Notes: generated from the letters alone by a model not told the origin. A stretch of 43,395 nt of DNA from Candidatus Mediterraneibacter faecavium (GCA_019119995.1 DWVY01000015.1:1-43395), one strand, 5' to 3'; numbered from the stretch's first letter, positions 8,354 through 18,041 are shown. Translations and numbers: made by a program.

Positions 8354-9829
8354 CTACAGCAGCGGCGACAAAAGCCTGGAAAACTGCTCTTTCGCCTTGA
8401 TGACAAGGCTTCGCTCATCATAGACCTTCCGCGTCACATGCGTACACTGTGTCATATCATTTTCAAATGCACGCTCCAGCTTCTGCACGGTCCTTTCACT
8501 GTAAATGACCGCATTCACCTCAAAATTGAGTCCGAAACTCCGGATATCCATATTGGCTGTCCCCACACATGCCACCATTCCGTCCACGCACACGGTCTTG
8601 GCATGGAGGAAGCCGTTATTGTATACATAACATTTCGCTCCGGCGGCAACCATATCTCCCACATAGGAATAGGTCGCCCAGTAGACGAACGGGTGGTCCG
8701 GCTTGCACGGGACCATGATCCTGACATCGATCCCTGACCTGCTGGCGATCTTAAGCGCGTCCAGGATCGAGTCATCCGGTATAAAATACGGCGTCTGGAT
8801 GTATACATGATCTTTTGCACTGTGGATCAGGCGGAGATAGTTGTCGTGGATCGTCTTGATCTGGGAATCCGGTCCGCTCGATATGATCTGCACCGGATCC
8901 CTGCCGTGCCTTGTATACTGCGGAATCTCAAACAATGTATCTTCCAGGAAGAGATTCTCCTTTGCCGCATAATTCCAGTCGAGCACAAACCGCACTGCGA
9001 GCGATGTCACGGCGGCGCCCTCGATGCACAGATGAGTGTCACGCCAGTAACCGAACTTCTTGTCCCGTCCCAGGTATTCCCTGCCCACATTGAAGCCGCC
9101 CACGAATCCGATCCTTCCGTCTATGACCACGATCTTCCTGTGATTGCGGTAATTCACGCGGAGCTGCAGTTTTCCCATCAGTGCAGGAAAAAACTCGGCT
9201 ACCTGGATCCCTTCGTTTTCCAGGCGCTCCCAGTCCTTATTCTTCATCGTCCGGCATCCCATACTGTCAAACAACACGCGGACCTCTACGCCCTCATGCG
9301 CTTTCTCGATCAGTACTTTCTCGATCTCCTGCCAGAGTTCGTCATTTCTGATAATGTAATACTGCACATGGATGTAACGCTTCGCCCGGCGCATTTCCTC
9401 TATAAGCGCCCGGAACTTCGCCTTGCCGTCCGTATATATCCTGATGTCATTGTTGTCTGTAAGGACAGCTTCACCGGCTTCCAGATTGTACAGGATCAGA
9501 TCCTTAAAGCGCGCCATCTCGGGATTTGCGAGCCGCAGACGCTTGTGATAGATCGTCTCTTCCTGTCTGCGCACAGCATATTTCAGTTCGCCTTCTATCT
9601 CTTTTGTCTTGAACATCCGGCTTTTATGAAAATCCTGTCCAATGACCAGATACAGGATAAATCCCAATATCGGTATAAAATAAAGCAGAAGAAGCCATGT
9701 CCATACCGTCTGCGGAGATCTCCTCTGAAAGAACACGATGACCAGTGCAAAGAGGATATTGATGATGACGATATTGTCCATGATGAAGTCATAGACCGTC
9801 ACCGCTCCGTTCCAAATCGTTTCTGCCAT
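8354..9829 (-). CDS. cls: Cardiolipin synthase
   Basis: A 491-residue phospholipase-D-superfamily enzyme that makes cardiolipin from two phosphatidylglycerol molecules at the membrane. Two N-terminal hydrophobic segments (about residues 10-30 and 38-60) precede two HKD motifs: HRKIVVID with GFVGGFNVG, and HAKTVCVD with GTANMDIRSF. Length and architecture match bacterial Cls. AAAGGAG precedes the start. No feature departs from the family. Confidence 0.93.
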   Translation of the reverse strand: MAETIWNGAVTVYDFIMDNIVIINILFALVIVFFQRRSPQTVWTWLLLLYFIPILGFILYLVIGQDFHKSRMFKTKEIEGELKYAVRRQEETIYHKRLRLANPEMARFKDLILYNLEAGEAVLTDNNDIRIYTDGKAKFRALIEEMRRAKRYIHVQYYIIRNDELWQEIEKVLIEKAHEGVEVRVLFDSMGCRTMKNKDWERLENEGIQVAEFFPALMGKLQLRVNYRNHRKIVVIDGRIGFVGGFNVGREYLGRDKKFGYWRDTHLCIEGAAVTSLAVRFVLDWNYAAKENLFLEDTLFEIPQYTRHGRDPVQIISSGPDSQIKTIHDNYLRLIHSAKDHVYIQTPYFIPDDSILDALKIASRSGIDVRIMVPCKPDHPFVYWATYSYVGDMVAAGAKCYVYNNGFLHAKTVCVDGMVACVGTANMDIRSFGLNFEVNAVIYSERTVQKLERAFENDMTQCTHVTRKVYDERSLVIKAKEQFSRLLSPLL

Positions 9830-9980
9830 AGATCAAACTCCTTTTTCATCTCAGCGTTTCCGCATCCGCCTTTCACTCTATCTGTTGAAGACGGATTTCC
9901 CCTCGGAGACACTACTATAACAGTATACTCGGTTCTCCCTCGAAAAGTAAACCCTAAACCTCTAAAATCCACTTATTATC

Positions 9981-10009
9981 TTGCACTTGTCCTGAAACAA
10001 TGTTAAAAT
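9981..10009 (+). promoter_or_regulatory. Sigma-A-type promoter
   Basis: TTGCAC (9981-9986), a 17-base spacer and TAAAAT (10004-10009), with TG one base before the -10. It lies 47 bases ahead of the GTG start of the downstream membrane-anchored protein. Confidence 0.75.
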
Positions 10010-10056
10010 ACTATGTGCGCAAAAGCGGAAAATCTAAGGTTTAGGAGGGTTCTATC

Positions 10057-10497
10057 GTGAGTACAGGCACTATTGTACTGATCGTCATTCTCGTTGTACT
10101 GATCGCCGCCTGCATCGCCCTGTATTTCTTCGGCAAGAGAGCCGAGAAGAGACAGGCTGAACAGCAGGAACAGATGGAAGCTGCAGCCCAGACAGTCAGT
10201 ATGCTCGTAATCGATAAAAAGAAGATGAAACTAAAAGAAGCAGGTCTCCCTGCTGTTGTTCTGGAAAACACGCCGAAATATTTAAGGCGTACAAAAGTAC
10301 CGGTCGTAAAAGCAAAGATCGGTCCCAGGATCATGACTCTGATGTGCGATAACAAAGTATTCGAAGTCATCCCCGTAAAGAAAGAAGTAAAAGCCGTAGT
10401 CAGCGGACTTTACATAACAGGGATCAAGAGCGTCCGGGGCGGTTCCATCGAACAGCCGCAGAAGAAGAAAGGTTTCTTCCGCCGGAATAAATCGTGA
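10057..10497 (+). CDS. Membrane-anchored hypothetical protein
   Basis: A 146-residue protein starting with GTG, chosen because TTAGGAGGG lies at the right distance. Residues 4-25 form one transmembrane helix. A charged coiled-coil-like linker rich in Glu, Gln and Lys follows, then a globular basic domain and a very basic tail (KKKGFFRRNKS). The orientation suggests a cytoplasmic domain. I do not recognise the family. It is a single-gene unit with its own promoter and a large inverted repeat behind it. Confidence 0.7.
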   Translation: MSTGTIVLIVILVVLIAACIALYFFGKRAEKRQAEQQEQMEAAAQTVSMLVIDKKKMKLKEAGLPAVVLENTPKYLRRTKVPVVKAKIGPRIMTLMCDNKVFEVIPVKKEVKAVVSGLYITGIKSVRGGSIEQPQKKKGFFRRNKS

Positions 10498-10542
10498 TCG
10501 GAGCAATCCCCCACTATTGAACTATATTATCTGCAGATTTGA

Positions 10543-10614
10543 ATAAAGGACGTTTTCGGAGTATATATCGGAACGGTTTTGCGTTATGATATTTACTCCG
10601 AAAACGTCCTTTAT
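10543..10614. repeat. 21-bp perfect inverted repeat between convergent genes
   Basis: The 21 bases at 10543-10563 are repeated in perfect inverse complement at 10594-10614, with a 30-base loop. It lies between convergent genes and may serve as a bidirectional terminator. There is no T-run directly after either arm, which is unusual for an intrinsic terminator of this strength. Confidence 0.8.
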
Positions 10615-10630
10615 CTCAAAACAGTCCTTT

Positions 10631-11110
10631 TTAACTGCTGAGGACGGTGAAATCCGGATCGTTTTTGGACATGATATTCATTTTGATCTTGCAGTCAGCC
10701 AGTGGTTCATGGTTGACGTCGAGTTCGTAGTCAAGGTTGACTTTGATCTTGTCGTCATTGACGCTGACTTCCATGTTTTTTGTATTTACTCCGATCAGCA
10801 TCTGCCCGTAAGGCGTACGGTAATAGGTCTGGTTTTTCCGGTTTCTCTCGAAGATCATATGAGAACTGGATGCGCCGCTCTTCATGATCTCAACGCTGTC
10901 CGTCCCCGTGATCTTGATCCTGTTGCGGATCGTCCCCGCCATCCCCTCGAGCACTTCATCGTAGATAATGTAATGCTTTCCGTTTTTGCAGTAATAATTC
11001 GCCGGAGTCACGACTTCGATATCATCGTCCCCGGTCTCATATCCTGCCGTCGGATCATTCATGATATCAATATGTTTTCCTGATATACTGACTAATACTT
11101 CCTTTGTCAT
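10631..11110 (-). CDS. DUF1934 (YwiB-type) calycin-like protein
   Basis: A 159-residue protein rich in beta strands, matching DUF1934/YwiB proteins in length and in the pattern MTKEVLVSISGKH, NGKHYIIYDE, NRIKITGTDSVEIMKSG and YRTPYGQMLIGV. These have a lipocalin-like barrel; the function is not known. The start is four bases after the racemase stop with only a weak binding site (AGGAA), so it probably depends on translational coupling to the racemase gene. Confidence 0.8.
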   Translation of the reverse strand: MTKEVLVSISGKHIDIMNDPTAGYETGDDDIEVVTPANYYCKNGKHYIIYDEVLEGMAGTIRNRIKITGTDSVEIMKSGASSSHMIFERNRKNQTYYRTPYGQMLIGVNTKNMEVSVNDDKIKVNLDYELDVNHEPLADCKIKMNIMSKNDPDFTVLSS

Positions 11111-11113
11111 TTC

Positions 11114-11935
11114 CTAATACTCTTCTATATTTACGACATTTGTCGTAGGCACATCAAAAGGCATCACTGTGTTCGCAAATCTGCGGAATTTCTCCGCCGC
11201 ATCGCTCACATAAAAGGAATACCTGCTATGCTCTCCCGACCCGCCGTTATTTTCCATTCCCTGTTCATGGAGAAGTTTCTTCAGATCCATCGCGGTTTCG
11301 TACGCAGGGTTGACGATCTGTATCTTCTCTCCCATATATTCTCTGATCTTTGATCTGAGAAGCGGATAATGTGTGCACCCGAGTATCATAGCGTCGATAT
11401 CGGAATTCCGCATAGACTCCAGATAATACTCTATGATCTCCTGTGTCACCACATGATCTTTAAAGCCCTCTTCCACAAGAGGTACAAAAAGAGGGCAGGC
11501 TTTCTCGATCACAGTGACATCCGGCGCCATTGAATGAATGATCTTCGTATACATTCCGCTCTGGACTGTCGCATCTGTCCCCACGACTCCGACCTTCCGG
11601 TTTCTGGTCGTCTCGACAGCAGCACGCGCCCCCGGTATGACAACCCCCATTACCGGGACGTCGAATTCATCCCTCACAGCGTCAAGTGCGAGCGCGCTCG
11701 CCGTATTGCACGCGATCACGATCGCTTTGACATCCTTTGTCTTCAGGAAACGGATGATCTGCTCCGAGAAGCGGATGATCGTATTCTGCGATTTGCTTCC
11801 GTATGGGACTCTCGCTGTATCCCCGAAATATACGATATTTTCATTCGGGAGCTGACGGGAGATCTCTCTTACGACCGTCAGCCCGCCTACGCCGGAATCA
11901 AACACACCTACCGGTGCTGTATTCCTGTTCTCCAT
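11114..11935 (-). CDS. murI: Glutamate racemase
   Basis: A 273-residue enzyme that converts L- to D-glutamate for peptidoglycan. GVFDSGVGGLTVVREI is the N-terminal signature. The two catalytic cysteines are Cys76 (VIACNTAS) and Cys187 (LGCTHYPLL). GGGAGAG precedes the ATG. It is followed immediately by the DUF1934 gene. Nothing departs from the family. Confidence 0.95.
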   Translation of the reverse strand: MENRNTAPVGVFDSGVGGLTVVREISRQLPNENIVYFGDTARVPYGSKSQNTIIRFSEQIIRFLKTKDVKAIVIACNTASALALDAVRDEFDVPVMGVVIPGARAAVETTRNRKVGVVGTDATVQSGMYTKIIHSMAPDVTVIEKACPLFVPLVEEGFKDHVVTQEIIEYYLESMRNSDIDAMILGCTHYPLLRSKIREYMGEKIQIVNPAYETAMDLKKLLHEQGMENNGGSGEHSRYSFYVSDAAEKFRRFANTVMPFDVPTTNVVNIEEY

Positions 11936-12032
11936 AATAACCTGCTCTCCCCTGTTACTCTGATTTTGTCCCGCAGCAGCCGGCGCCCGTCGGATATCCG
12001 CCGGACATTCACGCTTTCGCGGAGCTTTTCTA

Positions 12033-13046
12033 TTACAGTGCCAGTGTTTTCGCTACTTCGTACTGGTAATCGGAGATTGATTTCTTCATAGCCAGCGCTT
12101 CTTCGATATCAAAGTCAACATATTTGCCGTCCTTGTATCCTACCACGCGGTTCGTCTTGCCCTGAACAAGAAGATCGACAGCCATTGCACCCATGATAGA
12201 CGCATATACTCTGTCTTTACATGTCGGGCTTCCACCGCGCTGCATGTGTCCGAGGATCGTCGCCCTGGTCTCCATGCCTGTAGCTTCCTCGATCCTCTTC
12301 GCCATATTGATAGAATCACCGATACCCTCGGCGTTGATGATGATATAGTTCTTCTTGCCGCGCTTCTGGCACTCTTTGATATCTGCGATGATCGCCTGCT
12401 CATCGTAATCGTGCTCCTCCGGCATCAGGATACGCTCAGCTCCGTTGGCGATACCGCACCAGAGAGCAAGGTAACCTGCGTCACGTCCCATAACCTCTAT
12501 GATACTGCAGCGCTCATGGGAGGTGGAAGTATCACGCACTTTATCGATCGCTTCCATAGCTGTATTTACCGCTGTATCAAATCCGATCGTGTAATCTGTG
12601 CATGCGATGTCCAGATCGATCGTTCCCGGAATCCCGACTGTATTAACACCAAGGTTCGCAAGCTTCTGCGCACCTGCAAAGGAACCGTCACCACCGATGA
12701 CTACCAGTCCGTCGATCCCGTATTTCTTGCAGATCGCCGCCGCTTTCTGCTGTCCTTCCTCTGTGCGCATAGCCTTGCAGCGCGCTGTCTGGAGGATCGT
12801 ACCGCCGCGCTGGATCGTATCAGATACGTCGCGTGCGGAGAGATCGATGATCTCTTCTTTCAGAAGTCCGTGATAACCTCTGCGGATACCGCGTACTTTA
12901 AGCCCCTTGGAAAGAGCTGTACGGACAACTGCACGGATCGCTGCATTCATTCCCGGCGCATCGCCGCCGCTTGTAAGGACTCCGATCGTACGGATGCGGT
13001 CTTCAAAATCTTCCGCGTACATTTCCATTTCATTATTCTCTGCCAT
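12033..13046 (-). CDS. pfkA: ATP-dependent 6-phosphofructokinase
   Basis: A 337-residue enzyme that phosphorylates fructose 6-phosphate in glycolysis. IGVLTSGGDAPGMNAAIR is the nucleotide-binding start. GGDGSFAGA carries glycine where pyrophosphate-dependent relatives carry aspartate, so ATP is the expected donor. GTIDLDIACTDYTIGFDTA holds the catalytic Asp. I chose the ATG at 13046, nine bases after an AGGTGG site; it gives about 15 residues more than the usual PfkA N-terminus. It lies 89 bases behind dnaE, a neighbour arrangement common in Clostridia. Confidence 0.95.
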   Translation of the reverse strand: MAENNEMEMYAEDFEDRIRTIGVLTSGGDAPGMNAAIRAVVRTALSKGLKVRGIRRGYHGLLKEEIIDLSARDVSDTIQRGGTILQTARCKAMRTEEGQQKAAAICKKYGIDGLVVIGGDGSFAGAQKLANLGVNTVGIPGTIDLDIACTDYTIGFDTAVNTAMEAIDKVRDTSTSHERCSIIEVMGRDAGYLALWCGIANGAERILMPEEHDYDEQAIIADIKECQKRGKKNYIIINAEGIGDSINMAKRIEEATGMETRATILGHMQRGGSPTCKDRVYASIMGAMAVDLLVQGKTNRVVGYKDGKYVDFDIEEALAMKKSISDYQYEVAKTLAL

Positions 13047-13134
13047 GTTTTCTCCACCTTTCCATAAAGTCAGATAACTGCAAAAATTCTCTAATTGAAA
13101 AATTTTTAACAATTCCGAGGATATTTTACCGTAT

Positions 13135-16100
13135 TTAGAAGTGGTTTTCAATAGCTTTTTCGACCACTTTTACCCGGCTCTCGCCGAAATGGTTCATCAG
13201 CCTGCTCAAAACCTGCTGATCGATCCTTATATTCCTGTTCCTCGGCAGCCTTTTGATCGCTCTCTCTTTTGCACAGTAGATGACCACTTCGTCCTCTCCC
13301 TCCGAGTCCGCCAGATACCCGTACACGATCTGTTCATTGTCCAGAAAATCGGCCTTATCCGGGAACTGTATCCACAGTTCTTTCTTTGTCTTCTCGAACG
13401 GGATCACTTTCTCGCAGATCAGTTTGCTTGCTTTCTCATCCTCTTCGGATACGCGCCCCCGGATAAATACTTTATTGTCCACCTCGAGATACGCGCGGTT
13501 TTTCTCATAATCTCTGGGGAACACGACTACTTCCACCGTGCCAAGCAGGTCTTCCACAGTGACGAACGCCATCATCTGGTTTGTCTTCGTGTGTTTGACC
13601 GTCTTGTCTGTGATCATGCCGCCGATGATCTCCCGTGCTCCATCGTGGACTTTTGACCGCCCGCTTTCTTCATCGGGCTGGAAATCAAGCGTCGTCGCGG
13701 AGATCATTTTCCTCCATTTCTCTTCATACGCCTCCAACGGATGTCCGCTGATATAAATGCCGAGCACTTCCTTCTCAAACGCCAGCAGATTCTCTTTCAC
13801 ATATTCGCCCACGTCAGGCATCCTGATCTGGAATTCACTTTTCTGGTCTTCGCCCACCAGATCGAACAGGCTCATCTGCCCGGACATGGAATATTTCTTC
13901 TCCTGATTGACATGATCTACGATCTGGATATAGATGGTCATAAACTGCTTGCGCGTGCCGCCCAGTGTGTCCAGCGCCCCCGCCTTGATCAGATTTTCGA
14001 TCGTCCTTTTATTGAGCACATCTTTCGCAGACATACGTGTGATAAAGTCTTCCAACGTCTTAAACGGCCCGAACGCTTCCCTCTCTTCTATGACAGCCTG
14101 CACGACCGGCCGTCCGATGCTCTTGATCGCAGCCAGGCCGTACCGGATATTTCCTCCGTCAACAGAGAAATCCGCCTCCCCTTTGTTAATGTCCGGAGGC
14201 AGGATCTTGATCCCCATCTGTCTGCACGCATAAATATATTCTGCGACTTTTGACGGATTCTCGATCACGGACGTCATCAGCGCCGCCATAAATTCCACCG
14301 GATAGTAGTATTTCAGCCACGCAGTCTGGTAAGCCACTACCGCGTATGCGGCGGCGTGGGACTTGTTAAACGCATACTTCGCGAAATCGATCATCTCATC
14401 ATAGATCTTATTCGCCGTCTTCTCGTCGATCCCGTTCTTGATACACCCCGGCACGTTGTTCTCTTCATCTCCATAGACGAAGATCTGGCGCTCTTTCTGC
14501 ATCACGTCGCCCTTTTTCTTAGACATTGCACGGCGCAGAAGGTCGCTCCGTCCCAGTGTATACCCGGCAAGGTCGCGCACGATCTGCATCACCTGCTCCT
14601 GATAGACGATACAGCCGTATGTGGGCTCCAGGATCGGCTTCAGCTGCGGGCAGTCATACGTGATCGACGACGCATCGTTCTTTCCCCTGATATACTGGGG
14701 GATAAAATCCATCGGACCCGGACGGTACAGCGAGATCCCGGCGATGATATCCTCGAGGCTGTGGGGCTTCAGCTCTTTCATGAAGCCTTTCATCCCCGCG
14801 CTCTCAAGCTGGAAGATGCCGTCCGTCTTTCCGGTTCCAATATAATCCATTACTTTCTGGTCATTATAGTCGATCTTCTCCATGTCCAGATCCGGGCGCT
14901 TGCGGCGCACCATATTCACCGCATTCTGGATCACCGTCAGGGTACGAAGCCCCAGGAAATCCATCTTGAGAAGTCCCAGCTCCTCAAGTGTCGTCATGGT
15001 GAACTGGGTCGTGATCGTTCCGTCCGCCGCCCTTGAGAGCGGCACATACTCATCCACCGACTTCTGGCTGATCACCACGCCTGCCGCGTGCATGGAGCTG
15101 TGGCGCGGAAGCCCCTCGAGGCGCTTACCCATATCGATCAGTGTCTTCACCTGCTCGTCTGTCTCATACGTCCGGCGCAGTTCCGGATTCTCCTTGAGCG
15201 CCTTGTCGATGGTGATGTTGAGCTCCTGGGGGATCATCTTCGCGATGGAATCCACAAATGCATAGGGCAGATCCATGACACGCCCTACATCGCGGAGCAC
15301 TCCTCTCGCCGCCAGCGTACCGAATGTGACGATCTGGACGACCCGGTCCTTTCCGTATTTGCGCACAACATAATCGATCACTTCCTGACGTCTCTCAAAG
15401 CAGAAATCCACGTCGATATCGGGCATGGACACACGCTCCGGATTCAGGAAACGCTCGAACAGGAGCTGGTAACGGATGGGGTCGATGGTCGTGATCCCCA
15501 GGCAGTAGGATACGATACTTCCCGCCGCAGAGCCCCGCCCCGGCCCTACCGCAATGCCGTGGTCTTTCGCATATTTGATGAAGTCCCACACGATAAGGAA
15601 GTAGTCTACGTATCCCATGTTTTTGATCGTGTCCAACTCATAGGCCAGCCGATCCTTCAGCTCCTGAGTCGGCTCGCCGTAGCGTCGCTCCAGCCCTTCC
15701 CAGCAGAGCTTCTGGAGATACTCCCAGGAAGTGTATCCGTCAGGCACGTCATATTTCGGGAGCTTTGTGACTCCAAACTCAATTTCCACATTGCACCGGT
15801 CCGCGATCCGCTGGGTATTGTCGAGCGCCTGGAGCGCATAGGGGAAGAGCTTCTCCATCTCTTCGGGAGATTTCACGTAATACTGGCCGCCTTCATAGCG
15901 CATCCGGTTCTCGTCCGTCAGCTTTTTCCCGGTCTGGATACACAGAAGGATGTCGTGCGGCACCGCATCTTCGGCATAGGTGTAGTGTACGTCATTTGTG
16001 GCGACAAGCTCGATCCCTGTCTCCTCGGACATTTTCAGAAGCTGCTGGTTCACAAGCGCCTGATCCGGCAGTCCGTGATCCTGGAGCTCGAGGAAATAGT

Positions 16101-16608
16101 TGTCCTCGCCGAAGATATCCCTGTACTCCAGAGCCGTCTTCTTCGCCTCGTCATACAGTCCTTTGACAATATATCTCTGCACTTCCCCCGCAAGGCAGGC
16201 GCTCAAGGCTATGATGCCGCCGTGATACTGTCTGAGCAGTTCTTTATCCACACGGGGACGGTAATAGTATCCCTCGACAAACCCCTTTGATACGATCTTC
16301 ATAAGATTTGCATAGCCTTCGTTATTTTCCGCCAGCAAAACAAGATGATAATACCTGTCGTCTCCGCCTGTCACTTCCCGGTCGAACCTTGAATTGGGCG
16401 CCACATAGACCTCGCACCCCAGGATCGGCTTGATGCCCTGCGCACGCGCCGCCCTGTAAAAATCGATCACGCCGTACATAACTCCGTGATCCGTGATCGC
16501 AGCACTGTCCATGCCGAGCTCTTTTACCCGTGCGACATATTCTTTGATCTTGTTCGATCCGTCCAGCAGACTGTACTCTGTATGGACATGCAAATGTACA
16601 AAACTCAT
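13135..16608 (-). CDS. dnaE: DNA polymerase III subunit alpha, DnaE type
   Basis: A 1157-residue replicative polymerase subunit. Its order is: PHP domain at the N-terminus (SFVHLHVHTEYSLLDG), the polymerase core with the catalytic aspartates in MPDIDVDFCFERR, the thumb/fingers region, a helix-hairpin-helix stretch, and a C-terminal OB fold (MMAFVTVEDLLGTVEVVVF). Gram-positive bacteria use this enzyme together with PolC, probably for extending primers. The ATG at 16608 has GAGGTGG before it; an ATG 24 bases upstream has no conserved sequence. Length is normal. Confidence 0.95.
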   Translation of the reverse strand: MSFVHLHVHTEYSLLDGSNKIKEYVARVKELGMDSAAITDHGVMYGVIDFYRAARAQGIKPILGCEVYVAPNSRFDREVTGGDDRYYHLVLLAENNEGYANLMKIVSKGFVEGYYYRPRVDKELLRQYHGGIIALSACLAGEVQRYIVKGLYDEAKKTALEYRDIFGEDNYFLELQDHGLPDQALVNQQLLKMSEETGIELVATNDVHYTYAEDAVPHDILLCIQTGKKLTDENRMRYEGGQYYVKSPEEMEKLFPYALQALDNTQRIADRCNVEIEFGVTKLPKYDVPDGYTSWEYLQKLCWEGLERRYGEPTQELKDRLAYELDTIKNMGYVDYFLIVWDFIKYAKDHGIAVGPGRGSAAGSIVSYCLGITTIDPIRYQLLFERFLNPERVSMPDIDVDFCFERRQEVIDYVVRKYGKDRVVQIVTFGTLAARGVLRDVGRVMDLPYAFVDSIAKMIPQELNITIDKALKENPELRRTYETDEQVKTLIDMGKRLEGLPRHSSMHAAGVVISQKSVDEYVPLSRAADGTITTQFTMTTLEELGLLKMDFLGLRTLTVIQNAVNMVRRKRPDLDMEKIDYNDQKVMDYIGTGKTDGIFQLESAGMKGFMKELKPHSLEDIIAGISLYRPGPMDFIPQYIRGKNDASSITYDCPQLKPILEPTYGCIVYQEQVMQIVRDLAGYTLGRSDLLRRAMSKKKGDVMQKERQIFVYGDEENNVPGCIKNGIDEKTANKIYDEMIDFAKYAFNKSHAAAYAVVAYQTAWLKYYYPVEFMAALMTSVIENPSKVAEYIYACRQMGIKILPPDINKGEADFSVDGGNIRYGLAAIKSIGRPVVQAVIEEREAFGPFKTLEDFITRMSAKDVLNKRTIENLIKAGALDTLGGTRKQFMTIYIQIVDHVNQEKKYSMSGQMSLFDLVGEDQKSEFQIRMPDVGEYVKENLLAFEKEVLGIYISGHPLEAYEEKWRKMISATTLDFQPDEESGRSKVHDGAREIIGGMITDKTVKHTKTNQMMAFVTVEDLLGTVEVVVFPRDYEKNRAYLEVDNKVFIRGRVSEEDEKASKLICEKVIPFEKTKKELWIQFPDKADFLDNEQIVYGYLADSEGEDEVVIYCAKERAIKRLPRNRNIRIDQQVLSRLMNHFGESRVKVVEKAIENHF

Positions 16609-16642
16609 GTTCCACCTCTGATAAAACTGCACTCACAATTGG

Positions 16643-16676
16643 AAAAGGGCGGTTCCCTTACTGCGGAAACCGCCCC
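16643..16676 (-). terminator. Intrinsic terminator ahead of dnaE
   Basis: GGGCGGTTCC at 16647-16656 pairs with GGAAACCGCCC at 16665-16675. Read on the minus strand the stem is followed by TTTTCC, so it ends the HPr-like gene before dnaE. Confidence 0.7.
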
Positions 16677-16713
16677 TGCCTGTCATTTCATTTCTTGCAT
16701 TACAAGGTAATCC

Positions 16714-16956
16714 TTAGTTATTTCCTCCGTCAAGCATGAACTTGATCAGTCTGTCTGTATCCTCTTTCTCGTAAGCGATGACCTCAAGCTCCGGGATCTC
16801 ACCGTTTGAGAAAATGTTTGCCATAGATACATACTGGGAAAGTTTGGATTTCAGGTTCAGTCTGTCTCCTTCGCCTGTCACGAGCTCTACCTTGCCTTTG
16901 CACGCGTCAACAACTTTGAAAAAACCTTCTATATCTGTGATGTTCTGAACTTTCAT
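16714..16956 (-). CDS. HPr-like fold protein lacking histidine
   Basis: An 80-residue protein with the strand-helix order of HPr. It shares the NLKS stretch that carries the regulatory serine of HPr, then a hydrophobic helix and ELEVIAYEKEDTDRLIKFM in place of the last strand and helix. The protein contains no histidine, so it cannot carry the His15 phosphate of PTS transport, and the N-terminal loop is shortened. Like Crh it could be regulatory only. AAAGGAGA precedes the ATG at 16956. It is a single gene between dnaE and cvfB. Assignment to the HPr family rests on a short similarity and is moderate. Confidence 0.55.
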   Translation of the reverse strand: MKVQNITDIEGFFKVVDACKGKVELVTGEGDRLNLKSKLSQYVSMANIFSNGEIPELEVIAYEKEDTDRLIKFMLDGGNN

Positions 16957-17050
16957 GATATGTTCTCCTTTCTCTTTATCCACATCTGTCGTGGTCCTCT
17001 GTCTCAGGAGAGCCTGCGGTAATTTATCCCGCGCGCACTCCTATTGACTA

Positions 17051-17890
17051 TTATAACCGTTTTGCATCGGATTGCAAGGTTATTTTTGCTTCACCGATGT
17101 TTATTTTCCCCTGTTTCAGCAGTCTTCCGACCGCTCTCTTAAACGCTGCCTTACTCATTCCCAGTTCATCCCGGATGCGCTCGGGATCCGCCTTGTCCGT
17201 AAACGGCAGTACGCCCCCGCTCTTCTCCATGCGCTCCACGATCTTCTGCGCGTCGGCGTCCATCTGTTCCGGGATCCGGTGCCTGATGCTCAGATCCAAC
17301 TTGCCGTCCGCTTTCACCGCGGCGACGCGGGCTTCGATCTTCTGTCCGGGATACATCCTGCCGTATACCTCCCTGCGCGGGATCAGGGCAGAATACTTAT
17401 TATCCACTGCAACGAATACACCAAACTCCCTACTGACCTCGTAGACAGTTCCCTGCACTGTATCATCCTTTTTATAGGGAGGATCTGTCCGGAGCAGCGG
17501 ATACACTTTCATCGTAGCGCACAGTCTTCCGCTCTTGTCTATATAGAGGCTTACGAGACATCTGTCGCCTTTCTCGACTTTCGTCGTCTGCTCTTTAAAC
17601 GGAAGGAGCAGGTCTTTCTCCAGCCCCCAGTCAAGGAATGCGCCGATGCGCCCTACGTCCACGACCTCCAGCACCGCCAGTTTCCCGATCGTTATCTTCG
17701 GCTCCCTGGTCGTGGCGATCATCCGGTCGGATGAATCTTTATACAGGAAGACTTCGATGGGATCGCCCACCTCGATCTCTTCCGGAACCTGTTTCTTCGG
17801 AAGCAGGACGCGCTCCTCGTCGCTGCCTAAGTATACGCCGAACTCTACTTTTTTAACGACAGTTAAGACCTGTCTTTCCCCTAATCTCAT
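17051..17890 (-). CDS. cvfB: CvfB/YitL-family S1-domain RNA-binding protein
   Basis: A 279-residue protein with tandem S1-like OB domains (RQVLTVVKKVEFGVYLG; KLAVLEVVDVGRIGAFLDWG; GTVYEVSREFGVFVAV) and a C-terminal winged-helix segment (DELGMSKAAFKRAVGRLLKQ). This is the layout of Staphylococcus CvfB and Bacillus YitL, which bind RNA. Start and length agree with the family. Role in this organism is unknown. Confidence 0.88.
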   Translation of the reverse strand: MRLGERQVLTVVKKVEFGVYLGSDEERVLLPKKQVPEEIEVGDPIEVFLYKDSSDRMIATTREPKITIGKLAVLEVVDVGRIGAFLDWGLEKDLLLPFKEQTTKVEKGDRCLVSLYIDKSGRLCATMKVYPLLRTDPPYKKDDTVQGTVYEVSREFGVFVAVDNKYSALIPRREVYGRMYPGQKIEARVAAVKADGKLDLSIRHRIPEQMDADAQKIVERMEKSGGVLPFTDKADPERIRDELGMSKAAFKRAVGRLLKQGKINIGEAKITLQSDAKRL

Positions 17891-17914
17891 ATCTGCCTTA
17901 TCTCCTCTATTTTT

Positions 17915-18041
17915 TCAAGACTCGCAGACGAGTCAGTTTGTGGGACTCGGGAGGCGGCTTCAGCCGACATAATACTGCTCCGGATCCCTGCACGATTCGT
18001 TCCACTACAGCCGGGGGACTACTTCGCCCCCGCTTTTCTAA
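17915..18041. repeat. GC-rich hairpin-dense intergenic stretch
   Basis: Between cvfB and the LacI gene lie several short hairpins: GACTCGCAGACGAGTC near 17921, GGCTTCAGCC near 17955, and GGGGGACTACTTCGCCCCC near 18013. The last could terminate LacI transcription on the minus strand. The stretch resembles a small intergenic repeat unit, but no second copy is visible in the window. Confidence 0.4.

Noticed and set aside
8807..10006. Plus-strand reading frame of 399 codons over cardiolipin synthase
   Set aside because: It is a shadow of cls: no start signal, no motif, and it runs into the promoter region upstream of cls.
15088..16290. Plus-strand reading frame of 400 codons over dnaE
   Set aside because: Composition and position show an antisense shadow of the polymerase gene.
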